A DNA stretch of 56,273 nucleotides from Desulfosarcina cetonica JCM 12296 (lineage in GTDB: Bacteria > Desulfobacterota > Desulfobacteria > Desulfobacterales > Desulfosarcinaceae). The notes beneath the pieces were generated by a model. It was not told the origin of the DNA and ran no database searches. It saw only the letters and a program-made list of their open reading frames with translations. Shown piece by piece: positions 16,804 through 25,789 of the stretch. The stretch covers positions 1-56,273 of the forward strand of contig NZ_BBCC01000019.1 in the NCBI RefSeq assembly GCF_001311845.1, written 5' to 3'. Both the position numbers and the translations under genes were made by a program. The stretch's first letter is position 1; each line of letters opens with the position of its first letter.

Positions 16804-17658
16804 ATGATTATCAGCATTGCCAGCGGAAAAGGCGGAACCGGAAAGACCACCGTCGCCACCAATCTGGCGGTTTGCGTGGACGGCCCGGTCCAACTGCTGG
16901 ACTGTGACGTGGAAGAACCCAATGCCCATCTGTTTCTGCAACCGACCATCGACGCGAGCCGCACCATTACCACGCCCGTACCCGAAATCGACCTGGAAAA
17001 ATGCGACGGCTGCCGGAAATGCATGCAGATTTGCCGCTTCAGAGCCATTACCGTGATCGGTGAGATGGTCCTGACCTTTCCCGAGTTGTGCCACAGCTGC
17101 GGCGGATGCATGGCTGTCTGCCCCCAGGACGCCATCCGCGAGACGGGGCGCGAACTGGGGGTCCTCGAATCGGGTCATCGCAACGGCGTGGCCTTCGTGC
17201 ACGGCCGCATTCGGGTCGGCGAGGCCATGGCGCCGCCACTGATCCGTGCCGTGCGGGCGGCGCGTGAAAAAGACAAGCTCGTGCTCATCGACGCACCCCC
17301 CGGCACCTCTTGCCCGGTGATCGCCGCCATGAAGGATACCGATTTCGTTCTTCTGGTCACCGAGCCGACCCCTTTTGGCCTCCATGATCTTCAATTGGCC
17401 GTGGGGGCGGTGAAACTGCTCAAGATTCCCATGGGACTGGTGATCAACCGGTCCGATCTGGGGGACGACCGGGTCCGGACCTACGCCCAGGAACAGGGGC
17501 TGCCGATTCTCATGGAAATCCCGTATGACCGACAGATCGCCGAATGCTATTCGCGCGGTGAATTGTTTGCCCAGGTTCTTCCCCAATGGAAGGCCCGCTT
17601 CCGTGAACTGTTCAACCACATTCAAACACTGACCGGAAAGGGGGCCGTTGAGCAATGA
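16804..17658 (+). CDS. MinD/Mrp-type P-loop ATPase with ferredoxin insert (first of pair)
   Basis: 284 residues. The deviant Walker A motif KGGTGKTT lies at residues 9-16. Two 4Fe-4S clusters are inserted at about residues 62-105 (CDGCRKCMQIC and CHSCGGCMAVCPQDA). The MinD-type switch follows (LVLIDAPPGTSCPV), then TEPTPFGLHDL. The family, often annotated 'nucleotide-binding protein' or CooC/Mrp-like, is widespread in anaerobes and thought to act in Fe-S cluster or metallocofactor assembly. The start is supported by GAGGAG 9 bases upstream. It overlaps the next gene by 4 bases, which indicates coupled translation and a heterodimer of the two ATPases. Confidence 0.85.
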   Translation: MIISIASGKGGTGKTTVATNLAVCVDGPVQLLDCDVEEPNAHLFLQPTIDASRTITTPVPEIDLEKCDGCRKCMQICRFRAITVIGEMVLTFPELCHSCGGCMAVCPQDAIRETGRELGVLESGHRNGVAFVHGRIRVGEAMAPPLIRAVRAAREKDKLVLIDAPPGTSCPVIAAMKDTDFVLLVTEPTPFGLHDLQLAVGAVKLLKIPMGLVINRSDLGDDRVRTYAQEQGLPILMEIPYDRQIAECYSRGELFAQVLPQWKARFRELFNHIQTLTGKGAVEQ

Positions 17659-18529
17659 AGGAACTGGTTATCCTGAGTGGAAAAGGCGGCACCGGCAAGA
17701 CCAGCCTGACGGCATCCTTTGCCGCCCTGGCCGGGGGGTGCCTCATGTGCGATGCCGATGTGGATGCGGCGGACCTGCATCTACTCATGCAGCCGCAGAT
17801 TCGGCAGACCACCGACTTCCAGGGGGGCGGCGTGGCGGTGATCGACCCGTCCCGCTGCACGGCCTGCGGAACGTGTGTCGATCTTTGCCGATGGTCGGCC
17901 ATCAGCCGGATTTCGTGGTCGACGAGATCGCCTGCGAGGGCTGCGGGGTATGTGTCGATTTCTGTCCGGCGGCGGCCATCGATTTTCCCACCAAGACCTG
18001 CGGGCAGTGGTTTATTTCCGACACCCGCTTCGGACCCATGGTTCACGCCCGTCTGGGCATCGCCGAGGAAAATTCAGGCAAACTGGTGACCCTGGTGCGC
18101 AAGGAGGCCCGCCAGCTGGCCGAGGCACGCGGCATCGATCTGATCATCACCGATGGCCCGCCAGGGGTGGGATGCCCGGTGATCGCCTCGGTGGGTGGCG
18201 CCACCAGTGTGTTGATCGTCGCCGAGCCAACGGTATCGGGGATTCACGATATGGCCCGGGCCATCGAGCTGTGCCGGCATTTCAAGGTGCCGGTGATGGT
18301 CTGTATCAACAAATACGACCTCAACCCGCAAAACAGCGCGAAGATCGAAACGATGGCCCGCGAGGGCGAACTGCCCGTGGTGGGCCGGGTTCCCTTTGAT
18401 CCGGCGTTCACGCGGGCCATGGTCCAGGGGCGCACCCTGGTGGAGTTCGATGCCAAGGGAGACGCCGCCAAGCAGCTGAAAACGATTTGGCAAGCTATTC
18501 TGCAGGTACCGGCCATGACGGCCGCTTAA
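17655..18529 (+). CDS. MinD/Mrp-type P-loop ATPase with ferredoxin insert (second of pair; one frameshift)
   Basis: Paralogue of the preceding gene: KGGTGKTS at residues 9-16, Fe-S ligands CTACGTCVDLC and CEGCGVCVDFCPAAA, switch IITDGPPGVGCPV, and AEPTVSGIHDM. The frame breaks near 17916, between WSAIS and PDFVVDEIACEGC; ATCAGCCGG needs one more C or G. Corrected length is 291 residues, matching its partner. The break falls between the two Fe-S ligand groups, so the uncorrected product would lose the second cluster and the switch. Same operon as the two NifX-like genes, so a shared role in iron-sulphur/metal cofactor handling is likely. Confidence 0.85.
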
Positions 18530-18563
18530 TCGACAACCGATTTGAAAAGGAGCACCACACGTT

Positions 18564-18950
18564 ATGCAAAACGGAAGAATTGCCGTCCCTTCGATGGACC
18601 TGGGGGGACTTGACGGAATGCGGGCCGGCCATTTTGGCCATTGCGACACGTTTACCCTGATCGATGTGAAGGACGGCGCCATCGAGAAAGTTTCCACGAT
18701 CGCCAACGAGACCCATGTGCAGGGAGGTTGCATGGTGCCGGTGAATCTTTTGGCATCGAATAACGTCAATGCCCTGATCGTCGGCGGCATCGGCATGCGG
18801 CCGTTGATGGGCTTTCGCCAGGTGGGCATCGATGTCTACCATGACGACCAGCGTCCGCAGATCCGTCCGGTGGTGGAAGATCTGATCGCCGGTAAATTGG
18901 CCATGATTGCCAACGACCAGGTTTGCGGTGGGGGCGGTGGCGCCCACTGA
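18564..18950 (+). CDS. NifX/NifB-type dinitrogenase cofactor-domain protein
   Basis: 128 residues with the NifX/VnfX-like fold: MDLGGLDGMRAGHFGHCDTFTLIDV near the start, NALIVGGIGMRPLMGF in the middle, and a Gly-rich tail VCGGGGGAH. In nitrogen fixers these domains carry FeMo-cofactor precursors. Stand-alone versions next to MinD-type ATPases are common in anaerobes without nitrogenase and probably handle Fe-S or metal clusters. AAAGGAG lies 12 bases upstream of the ATG. It follows the second ATPase by 34 bp. Confidence 0.85.
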   Translation: MQNGRIAVPSMDLGGLDGMRAGHFGHCDTFTLIDVKDGAIEKVSTIANETHVQGGCMVPVNLLASNNVNALIVGGIGMRPLMGFRQVGIDVYHDDQRPQIRPVVEDLIAGKLAMIANDQVCGGGGGAH

Positions 18951-18977
18951 TTAATGACCGACAGGAAAGGAGTGCCC

Positions 18978-19337
18978 ATGAAGATCGCCGTAACATCCAC
19001 CGGAACGGATCTGGATGCACCGGTGGATCCCCGTTTCGGACGGGCGGCCTATATTCTGATTGTCGACAGCGATACCCTCGCTGTCGATGTGTTGGACAAC
19101 GCGGCGAATGTCAATGCCTTCAAAGGGGCTGGCATTCAGGCGGCCACCATGGTCAGCGACAAACACGCCGATATGCTGCTAACTGGATACTGCGGTCCCA
19201 ACGCTTTCAAAGTACTGGAAGCGGCCCACATCCGCGTGGCCAGTGATGTTCAGGGGACGGTCCGCGAGGCCGTTGCTGCAGCGGCGGCCGACCAGTTGAC
19301 CTTTCTTTCCGCCCCCAATGCCGAAGGGCACTGGTAG
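18978..19337 (+). CDS. NifX/NifB-type dinitrogenase cofactor-domain protein (second copy)
   Basis: 119 residues: MKIAVTSTGTDLDAPVDPRFGRAAYILIVD, then NAFKGAGIQAATMVSDKHADMLLTGYCGPNAF. The conserved DxPVDPRFGR opening and the Gly-Tyr-Cys-Gly metal-binding loop are intact. The start at 18978 is set by AAAGGAG 8 bases upstream; an ATG 24 bases earlier overlaps that signal. It is a divergent paralogue of the preceding gene, 27 bp downstream. The pair may form a heteromeric carrier served by the two upstream ATPases. Confidence 0.85.
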   Translation: MKIAVTSTGTDLDAPVDPRFGRAAYILIVDSDTLAVDVLDNAANVNAFKGAGIQAATMVSDKHADMLLTGYCGPNAFKVLEAAHIRVASDVQGTVREAVAAAAADQLTFLSAPNAEGHW

Positions 19338-19421
19338 GCGGGCGATTTTCCATAAACCATCGGCAGCATCCGCCGTTCATACGGAATCGGCGGCTGCTGC
19401 CCATGCAAAGGAGGCGATCCC

Positions 19422-19607
19422 ATGCCGAATAGAGACGGAACCGGTCCCTGCGGTAACCGGCCGGGTAAAGGCCAGGGCGGCTGCGGGGCCGGCAAGGGAT
19501 CCAAAGGCGGCGGCCGTGGCGACGGAAAAGGCTGCGGCGGTGGCCAGGGACAAGGCGCCGGCGGAACGGGCAGAGACAGTTCCGATGGCCAGTCAGGAAA
19601 GACCTGA
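19422..19607 (+). CDS. Gly/Lys-rich small protein of the DUF5320 type
   Basis: 61 residues opening MPNRDGTGPCG, then repeated G, K and R with two further Cys (GQGGCGAGKG, GKGCGGGQ). Proteins beginning MPxxDGTGPxG next to MinD/NifX-like genes are a recurring small family in anaerobes (DUF5320-like). Their function is unknown, but the constant neighbourhood suggests a part in the same cofactor pathway. AAAGGAGG lies 7 bases upstream, so translation is well supported despite the odd composition. Confidence 0.7.
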   Translation: MPNRDGTGPCGNRPGKGQGGCGAGKGSKGGGRGDGKGCGGGQGQGAGGTGRDSSDGQSGKT

Positions 19608-20131
19608 ACGCGGCTGAAACCAATTTCTTGTGGATATCGGAAAACCCGGCGGTCGGCCACCCCTGATCGGACCGCACCTCCCTTCATCCCTGCCGTGCCG
19701 GCGTTTTCCCATATCCCTGCCACGCGTCGGGTCGACTTCGTGTTTGCCATTTTCGACGGCCTGCCAGCCGAAAAGCCGACCCGGCGCCGTTTTCAGTTCC
19801 GAAGAAATATTACCCGATGGCAGTCGCCATTTGACGCCTGCTGTCGCTTCCATTATGCTGGCCGTTGACGAGAATGTATTGCGGACCGCGCCGCTGCCTG
19901 TAGAACAGGGATCGTGAACGGCCCGGCTGATGATTCTCCTTCACTTGGAACCGTCTGTCATTTCCCGCATCCAAAAGGCCGTCGACGATCTGACGGCCGA
20001 CCCGGCGCTGGCCTCATACCTGGCTTCAGCCCTTGACCCCATGCTGGCCCATTGGGCCGCGATGCGGTCGATGCCCATCCCTCCATGATTGCCAGGCCCC
20101 ATGGCGCAACCCCAAAAACGGATGGAGAAAA
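19608..20131 (+). other. 524-bp stretch with one doubtful small frame
   Basis: After the Gly-rich gene the sequence is non-coding in character. A 52-codon frame (19930-20088, beginning MILLHLEPSVISRIQKAVDD, helical) precedes the FRG gene but has no good ribosome site, so I do not call it. No clear terminator hairpin with a T-run was found. Confidence 0.35.
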
Positions 20132-20938
20132 ATGGTCCAGATCGAAAAACACTGTAACGATGTCCGGGTGGGCAGTTGGTGCGAGTTGTGCGATCGCCTG
20201 TACGACAATTCCTGGCAGGATGTGCTGCGGCGTTTCCGCTCCAATTACGCCTATCGCGGATTGTCGGACAGCAGCTACGATTTGAAAAACAGCTTCAGCC
20301 GGCGTTGCGGCGCCCATGCGCACCTGGAGTATCACCTCTTGCGCAATTTCAGCAAATACGCCGAAGTACCCTGGACCGGAGACAATGCCTCCACCTGGCG
20401 CTGGGTTACCGTCGCCCAGCACCATGGCCTGCCCACGCGCCTTCTGGACTGGACCTACTCGCCGTTTGTGGCCGCCCACTTCGCCACGGCGGACACGGAT
20501 CGCTTCGATTGCGACGGGGTCATCTGGTTTGCCGATTACGTGAAGATCAACAAACTCCTGCCCGCCCCCCTGGACGAAGAGCTGGTCCGCCAGGGCGCCA
20601 ACGCCTTTACCCTGGAGATGCTCGAGCACGCCCTGGGTGAGATTAAGGGGTTCGATGCCCTGGGCCAGGACCTGGTGCTTTTTTTCGAACCGCCTTCCAT
20701 TGACGGCCGCATTGTCAACCAGTTCGCTTTCTTTTCGGTCATGTCCAGTCCGACGGCCCGGTTGGACCAGTGGCTGCAACAACATCCCGATCTTTTTGGC
20801 CGCATCATCATCCCCAAGGCGCTCAAGTGGGAGGTCCGGGACAAACTGGACCAGGCCAACATCACCGAACGCACCCTGTTCCCGGGACTGGACGGTCTCG
20901 CCTCATGGCTCAAGCGCCACTACACCCCCCGGTCCTGA
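20132..20938 (+). CDS. FRG-domain protein
   Basis: 268 residues. The FRG domain is recognisable as FRSNYAYRGLSDSSYDLKNSFSRR, then WRWVTVAQHHGLPTRLLDWTYSPFVAAHFA. The last motif (QHxGxPTRLLDWT.s...A..FA) is diagnostic. FRG proteins are often found near mobile elements and defence genes; the activity of the domain is not known to me. The start at MVQIEK is chosen for GGAG four to eight bases upstream; a longer frame from 20033 lacks this. It appears to be transcribed alone. The C-terminal ~80 residues (FGRIIIPKALKWEVRDKLDQANI) match the usual end of the family. Confidence 0.8.
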   Translation: MVQIEKHCNDVRVGSWCELCDRLYDNSWQDVLRRFRSNYAYRGLSDSSYDLKNSFSRRCGAHAHLEYHLLRNFSKYAEVPWTGDNASTWRWVTVAQHHGLPTRLLDWTYSPFVAAHFATADTDRFDCDGVIWFADYVKINKLLPAPLDEELVRQGANAFTLEMLEHALGEIKGFDALGQDLVLFFEPPSIDGRIVNQFAFFSVMSSPTARLDQWLQQHPDLFGRIIIPKALKWEVRDKLDQANITERTLFPGLDGLASWLKRHYTPRS

Positions 20939-21155
20939 TGCAGGGCAACGATATCCATTTGACAATCGGCCGGGTTCGTCCTTTAATTGAAGCATAGCTG
21001 TTTTGCGCCACCGTCCGCGCGCTTGCCGGTTGTGCTCACCTTGTTTTTGCGTTCTCCTCCTCCTCCGGCGGTTGCACCCCGCGACCGATGGTTTTCCGGC
21101 GATGGCGCCGGTCGGGCCCGGCATCGTCCCCTAACCGTAACCCAAAGGAGGCCCC

Positions 21156-21452
21156 ATGAGCGTAAAAGTTCTCATCACCCGTACGGTTCCCGCCGACAAA
21201 GGCCGGGATATGCTGCAACTTTTCAGGGAGATGCGTTCGCTGGCCACATCCCAGTCCGGATACATTTCCGGAGAGACACTCAAGAGCCACGACCGGCCGG
21301 ATGTCTTTCTGGTGATCAGCACCTGGGAGTCGGCGGCCGACTGGGAGGCCTGGCTGCTCAGCAAGGAACGGCAGGCCATTCAGGAAAAGATCGATGCCCT
21401 GCTGGGCGGTAAGACCCAGTATGAAGTGTTCGACTATCGCCTGCGGGCGTGA
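21156..21452 (+). CDS. antibiotic biosynthesis monooxygenase (ABM)-domain protein
   Basis: 98 residues forming one ABM/dimeric ferredoxin-like barrel domain: VKVLITRTVPADKGRDMLQLFREMRSLA, SGYISGETL, FLVISTWESAADWEAWLLSKERQAIQEKID. Members include small monooxygenases and haem-degrading enzymes, but most stand-alone copies are uncharacterised. AAAGGAGG lies 7 bases before the ATG, so the start is firm. No obvious operon partner: 217 bp upstream and 276 bp downstream hold no credible gene. Confidence 0.8.
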   Translation: MSVKVLITRTVPADKGRDMLQLFREMRSLATSQSGYISGETLKSHDRPDVFLVISTWESAADWEAWLLSKERQAIQEKIDALLGGKTQYEVFDYRLRA

Positions 21453-21728
21453 GCGGCCGTTTCCTACTGCTGAATGCCGCTTTGCGCCTGCAGACGGTCG
21501 AGGCGTGCCATGTGCCTACTCACCCATGGCGCTGGCGACGTTAGCATCATCTTGCCGACCACCGTCGGGCGCGCTTGCCAAACGGAGAAGAACGCTTACT
21601 ATTATTGCGTTCATGCATGCGGCAAACGCACCCATCATCTATGTCCAAACGGATTCGCCACCCGTTGCCGATCAGGGCGAGCGGATCCGTTTCCATTTTT
21701 AGAAGCTGTTTGAAAAGGAACGGTGGTC

Positions 21729-22802
21729 ATGTTCGACAGAGGTGAAAAAACGCCCCAGCCCCAGAAACCCGTAGAACTGCATTTTACCCGCACCAACGGT
21801 CCGGTGGACGATGCCATTGACCGGCTCATGGCCCGGGTGGGTGGCATCGTCCATCCCGACATCGTGCGGGAGATCATTCTGGCCAGCCTGAAGGCCGGCC
21901 AGGAGAATGCCGGGCGCATGGACCTCAAGCTGATGAACGTCTCCATGAAGGAGATGCGGTTTACCGCCAAGGTGTTCGGCCCTTACCGACAGGTTCGCAA
22001 GGTTACCGTTTTCGGTTCGGCCCGTGTTCGTCCGGAAGCGCCGCTTTACCAGATGGCGAAGGCGCTGGGACGCAAACTGGCCGAGGCCGGATTCATGGTG
22101 ATCACCGGCGGCGGCCCCGGGATCATGCAGGCCACCAACGAAGGTGCCGGCCCGGAACACTCCTTCGGGGTCAACATCCGCCTGCCCTTCGAGCAGAAAC
22201 CCAACCCGGTGCTGATCGGCAATCCCCGTCACATTACCTACAAGTACTTTTTCAACCGCAAGGTGGCGTTCCTGAAGGAGGCCCACGCCGTGGTGCTCTT
22301 TCCCGGCGGCTTCGGGACCCTCGACGAGGCCATGGAATCCATCACCCTGTTACAAACCGGCAAGCGCTACCCCATGCCCCTGATTCTCATCGACACACCC
22401 GACGGTACCTATTGGGAGCGGTTATTGGGATTTCTGGAGCATGAACTTTCCGCCCATGGATACATTTCTCCCGATGATTTCGGCCTCATCGAGCGGGTCA
22501 CCCGGCCCGAGGACGCCGTTTCGCGGATCCGCCATTTCTATTCCCGCTACCACAGTTTGCGGTACGTTGGTGAGCAACTGGTCATCCGATTGGCCACGCC
22601 CCTGACCGATGCCGATCGCCAGCGGCTGGAGGAGACGTTCGCCGGGATTCTCGTGCCCGGCGGCGGGATGCGGCTCTCCGGCGCCCTGGATGAGGAAGTG
22701 ACGGAAACCGATCTGATTGATCTTCCCCGACTGGTGGTGGATTTCAACAACCGCGATTTCGGACGGCTGCGCCAGCTGGTGGACGCCATCAACGCCTGCT
22801 GA
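21729..22802 (+). CDS. LOG-family (lysine decarboxylase-like) nucleotide-binding protein, extended form
   Basis: 357 residues. The core (about residues 90-270) is a Rossmann LOG/TIGR00730-type domain: VTVFGSARVRP, GGGPGIMQATNEGA, and the signature PGGFGTLDEAMES (PGGxGTxxE). LOG proteins are phosphoribohydrolases acting on nucleotide 5'-monophosphates. A ~85-residue N-terminal and a ~90-residue C-terminal extension (ending RLVVDFNNRDFGRLRQLVDAINAC) make it longer than plain LOG proteins. A GTG two codons upstream (21723) is an alternative start; AAAAGGAA spacing favours the ATG at 21729. Confidence 0.8.
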   Translation: MFDRGEKTPQPQKPVELHFTRTNGPVDDAIDRLMARVGGIVHPDIVREIILASLKAGQENAGRMDLKLMNVSMKEMRFTAKVFGPYRQVRKVTVFGSARVRPEAPLYQMAKALGRKLAEAGFMVITGGGPGIMQATNEGAGPEHSFGVNIRLPFEQKPNPVLIGNPRHITYKYFFNRKVAFLKEAHAVVLFPGGFGTLDEAMESITLLQTGKRYPMPLILIDTPDGTYWERLLGFLEHELSAHGYISPDDFGLIERVTRPEDAVSRIRHFYSRYHSLRYVGEQLVIRLATPLTDADRQRLEETFAGILVPGGGMRLSGALDEEVTETDLIDLPRLVVDFNNRDFGRLRQLVDAINAC

Positions 22803-23173
22803 TGAGGCGATGGTTGGCCGGGAATAATGGATGGGTGTCAAACATGATCGGTGATGCCGAATCCATCCGCACCACAAAAACAACACATTTCTCAAACATT
22901 CGGCTAACATAATAATCGTTTACTCAAACGCGCGTTGCGTGAGTAGGGTGCGAACGCAAATCCAGTCGTTGCCTTCCTGAATCGTTAAATCCCAATCTGC
23001 CGGGAACTTTGCTGTCCGGAAACGGAAACAGAGAGCCCGAATCCAATGGCGTGTGCATTGGATTCGGGCTTTTTTATTTGCCTATCCATGACGCCTGCGC
23101 TGTCGGTCATCGTTCGCGTCCGGGATTTTTTTACGATTCATCCATCTTTAATTATCAAAAGGAGACGAATACG
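22803..23173 (+). promoter_or_regulatory. 371-bp leader region of the S8 protease gene, candidate attenuator
   Basis: It contains an imperfect hairpin around TACTCAAACGCG / CGTTGCGTGAGTA (22920-22948) followed by a very strong intrinsic terminator at 23034-23076, ~100 bp before the protease start. A terminator within a leader suggests conditional readthrough. I do not recognise a known riboswitch; it lacks the GEMM conserved loops found at 25024-25112. Alternatively the terminator simply closes the LOG gene transcript. Confidence 0.4.
23034..23076 (+). terminator. intrinsic terminator, perfect 15-bp stem
   Basis: AGCCCGAATCCAATG, 7-base loop, CATTGGATTCGGGCT, then six T. The first bases (AGCCCGAA) match those of the terminator at 25148-25191. 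Confidence 0.85.
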
Positions 23174-24969
23174 ATGCATTCATGGTTGCCGAACCGCCGG
23201 GTTTTGACAATGCTGTCGGCTGTGCTGCTGGTGGCATGGTCCGTGACGACCGGCATCGTTTTTGGAGAAGAAGCCAATGTGCCGGATCGTACATGGCTTT
23301 ATGCCCAGCCGAAAATCCATTATCCGGACGCCATTGAGGAATCGTTTGCTTCCGGGCGTACCCCCGTCCGCGTCATCGTGCACCTTGAGGCGCCGTCGAC
23401 GATGAAAACCCCCGATTTGAAGACGGTTTCCCGACGTAAGCAAACCCGCCGCGCGATCCGCGCCATCCGTGAGCCGGTCGTGCAGCGGATTGAATCCGAT
23501 GATGTAACCGTGAATCGCGAATTCAACTACATCCCGGCCATGGCAGTCAGCGTGAGCGCCCAGGGGCTCGAACAGCTGGTGGACGATGGGGATATCGCCA
23601 CGATCGAACCCGATCGCATTCTGACGGCCCACACCACCCAGGGTATCGCCTTGATGCAGGCATCGGCCCTGGGCGATGCCTATGCGGGGGAGGGGGTGGC
23701 GATTGCCATTTGCGATACCGGGATCGACTATATCCATTCGCGGCTTGGGGGCGACAGTTTCCCCAACGCCAAGGTCATCGGCGGGTACGATTTCGGCGAT
23801 GACGACAGCGATCCCATGGACACGAACGGCCACGGTACTCACTGTGCCGGCATTGCCGCCGGTGACGCGTCGTCAAGCGGCGATTATGCCGGCGGCGTGG
23901 CGCCGGGAGTGAAATTATATGCCTTGAAAATCACCACTGGCTTCACCGGAGGCGCCTATGCGTCGGACATGGTCGCCGCTTGGGAATGGTGTGTCTCCCA
24001 TCAATACGATGATCCAGACAATCCCATTCTTGTGATCAGCACCAGTTTTGGTGTGGGCGGGTATAGCGGCAATTGCGATGCTGTATCTTCAGTATTGACC
24101 GAGTCGGCGGCCGATGTCGCCAACGCCGGTATTTCCATTTTTGCATCATCCGGCAACGACGGATATTGTGGCAAGATTGCCTCGCCGGCCTGTATCTCTC
24201 ACGTGATTTCGGTTGGTGCCGTATTTGACGACAATATCGGCGGGTATGGCTTTTGCGTTGAAGAAGAATCCTGTGCAAGTAACAAACAGGCGTATACGGC
24301 CTGTTCCACAGGATATATTTCGTGGGCATATACGACAGCGGCAGACCGGGTGGCCCCATATTCCAATGTTTCTGAATCGCTCGACCTGTTCGCCCCCTCC
24401 CACATGGCCACCACCACCGACATCGGGGATGATTTCGTGGACGACTTCGGTGGCACCTCGCGGCCTGCCCCTATGCCGCCGGTCTGGCGGCCCTGATGCA
24501 AAGCGCCACATATGCCGCCACGGGGGAGTTTCTCACCCCGGACGTCCTCAAGGCACGTTTGGTTTCCGGCGGAGACACCATCACTTATGCTGTGGCCGGC
24601 ATTTCAAAACCGCGGCCCAACCTGTACACAACCGATATCGATGCCGACGGCATGCCGGCCGGGTGGGAGGTCGCTTACTTTTCCGGCATCGAGCGTGATG
24701 GCAGCGGTGACTTTGACGGCGATGGGCTGAGCGACCTGGAGGAGTACCAGGCCGGGACCCTTCCCGATGACACCGATACGGACGATGATGGCGCCGGGGA
24801 CGGCGATGAAGTGGCTGCCGGTACCGACCCGCTGTCCGCCGCATCCTATCCGATTTCGGTGACAGCCGTGCGACCGCCATTTCTTATGCTGGCGATTTTT
24901 TCACTGGTGGTGGTCGCCTCTTTTCTCAAGCGAGAAGAAAGCGGCGACAATCCCGAATGCCCCCTTTGA
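23174..24969 (+). CDS. secreted subtilisin-like (S8) serine protease (one frameshift)
   Basis: With one base restored, 598 residues. Signal peptide MHSWLPNRRVLTMLSAVLLVAW. Inhibitor-I9-like propeptide (about 60-160). Peptidase S8 domain with Asp in AIAICDTGIDY, His in DTNGHGTHCAGIAAG, oxyanion Asn in SSGND and Ser in DFGGTSAACPYAAGLAALM. The frame breaks at about 24460, exactly at that Ser motif: ACCTCGCGGCC needs one G (TCG GCG GCC). C-terminal Asp-rich TSP3/calcium-type repeats (DFDGDGLSDLEEYQAG, DTDDDGAGDGDE), then a membrane helix LMLAIFSLVVVASFL and KREE. Probably surface-anchored. Start set by GGAG 10 bases upstream. It heads a cluster of exported proteins. Confidence 0.85.
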
Positions 24970-25023
24970 AAAAACAAACTTCTAACTGGGGCGTTACCAA
25001 TTTCTAACAAAGTGGGGGTAAGA

Positions 25024-25112
25024 GCAAGGTTGTCGATAAAGCCAAACCCCGGGTGACCGGGGGACGGAAAACCACGGGTCTCCATGAGATCGCCGGGTTG
25101 CCGAAACGGTGG
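25024..25112 (+). ncRNA. GEMM-I (c-di-GMP-I) riboswitch aptamer
   Basis: Conserved GEMM-I elements appear in order: GATAAAGCCAAACC, P2 stem CCCCGG-GTGA-CCGGGG capped by a GNRA loop, GGACGGAAAACCACGGGTCT, a P3 stem GGTCTC-CAT-GAGATC, and GCCGGGTTGCCGA. Compared with the consensus GGCAAACC / ACGCAAAGCC there is a G-to-C change in the first block and a C-to-G change in the second, which look compensatory. The G preceding (position 20 of Vc2, from memory) is kept, favouring c-di-GMP over cGAMP. A terminator follows, so this is a transcriptional switch for the PEP-CTERM gene at 25239. Confidence 0.8.
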
Positions 25113-25147
25113 ATGAGCGGAACTTCGCTGACCGTTACGGCATCAGG

Positions 25148-25191
25148 AAGCCCGAACCACGAGCAATTGCTCCCGGTTCGGGCTTTTTTTT
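25148..25191 (+). terminator. expression-platform terminator of the GEMM riboswitch
   Basis: AAGCCCGAACC pairs with GGTTCGGGCTT, with an inner GAGCAATTGCTC hairpin, then eight T. It stands 48 bp before the start of the 25239 gene. Confidence 0.85.
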
Positions 25192-25238
25192 GTTTGGTGA
25201 ACAATCAACAATTTCTCAACGAATAAGGAGGAACACAC

Positions 25239-25751
25239 ATGCATCGGCCGCGGATATGGAGCTTGTTTTTAGCACTTTTAATCAGTTTGGTATTGGGTTC
25301 GGCGTCGGCTTGGGCGCACAGCGTTACCATCGATGATCCCTACTTAATGGAATTGGGTCAACCGGTGACGATTGAGCATTCGGATCAATATGACTGGAAA
25401 GGGACGTTGACCCTGACCGTCACCAACACCGGTGACGAAGCGTGGGGCGATTTTCATTTTTATCTGCCGGAAAGCGGCTCGGTGGTTTTTGGAGAAACTT
25501 CTTCCATGTCCGGTGTTTTGGGGTACGCTCTGGATTTTAGTGACTACGCGCTTGATTTTTATTTCTATGAGGATCCGATCGAAACTGGTGAAAGTGCGAT
25601 GTTCTATATCTACACGGACAATACAGCTTTGCCGCATCTATCTCTTTTTAGCATCACCATGGAGGCTAGTCCGGTACCCGTTCCCGCAACCGCCTGGTTG
25701 CTGGGTGCCGGTCTGACCGGTCTCATCGGGATTCGTCGGCGTCAACGATAG
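25239..25751 (+). CDS. PEP-CTERM surface protein under riboswitch control
   Basis: 170 residues: signal peptide (RIWSLFLALLISLVLGSASAWA), a beta-rich body, and the exosortase sorting signal VPVPATAWLLGAGLTGLIGIRRRQR (motif VPxPATAWLLGxGL, membrane helix, Arg cluster). Such proteins are processed by an exosortase and placed in the extracellular matrix or outer surface, usually together with exopolysaccharide. The exosortase gene itself is not in this window. AAGGAGG precedes the ATG by 9 bases. The upstream c-di-GMP riboswitch ties its expression to the sessile/biofilm state. The body (DQYDWKGTLTLTVTNTGDEAWGDFHFYLPESG) resembles no enzyme. Confidence 0.85.
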   Translation: MHRPRIWSLFLALLISLVLGSASAWAHSVTIDDPYLMELGQPVTIEHSDQYDWKGTLTLTVTNTGDEAWGDFHFYLPESGSVVFGETSSMSGVLGYALDFSDYALDFYFYEDPIETGESAMFYIYTDNTALPHLSLFSITMEASPVPVPATAWLLGAGLTGLIGIRRRQR

Positions 25752-25789
25752 GCTTGCTCATTTTTAACGAGACTTTGTTGTTGCCTGGT

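Noticed and set aside
17655..18529. Two separate genes, a truncated ATPase and a downstream ferredoxin-ATPase fragment
   Set aside because: One restored base joins them into a full MinD-type protein equal in length to its neighbour, and no start signal precedes the second fragment.
22905..23033. A second GEMM riboswitch before the S8 protease
   Set aside because: The leader lacks the GCAAACC and ACGCAAAGCC-type loops; only a terminator and a weak hairpin are visible.
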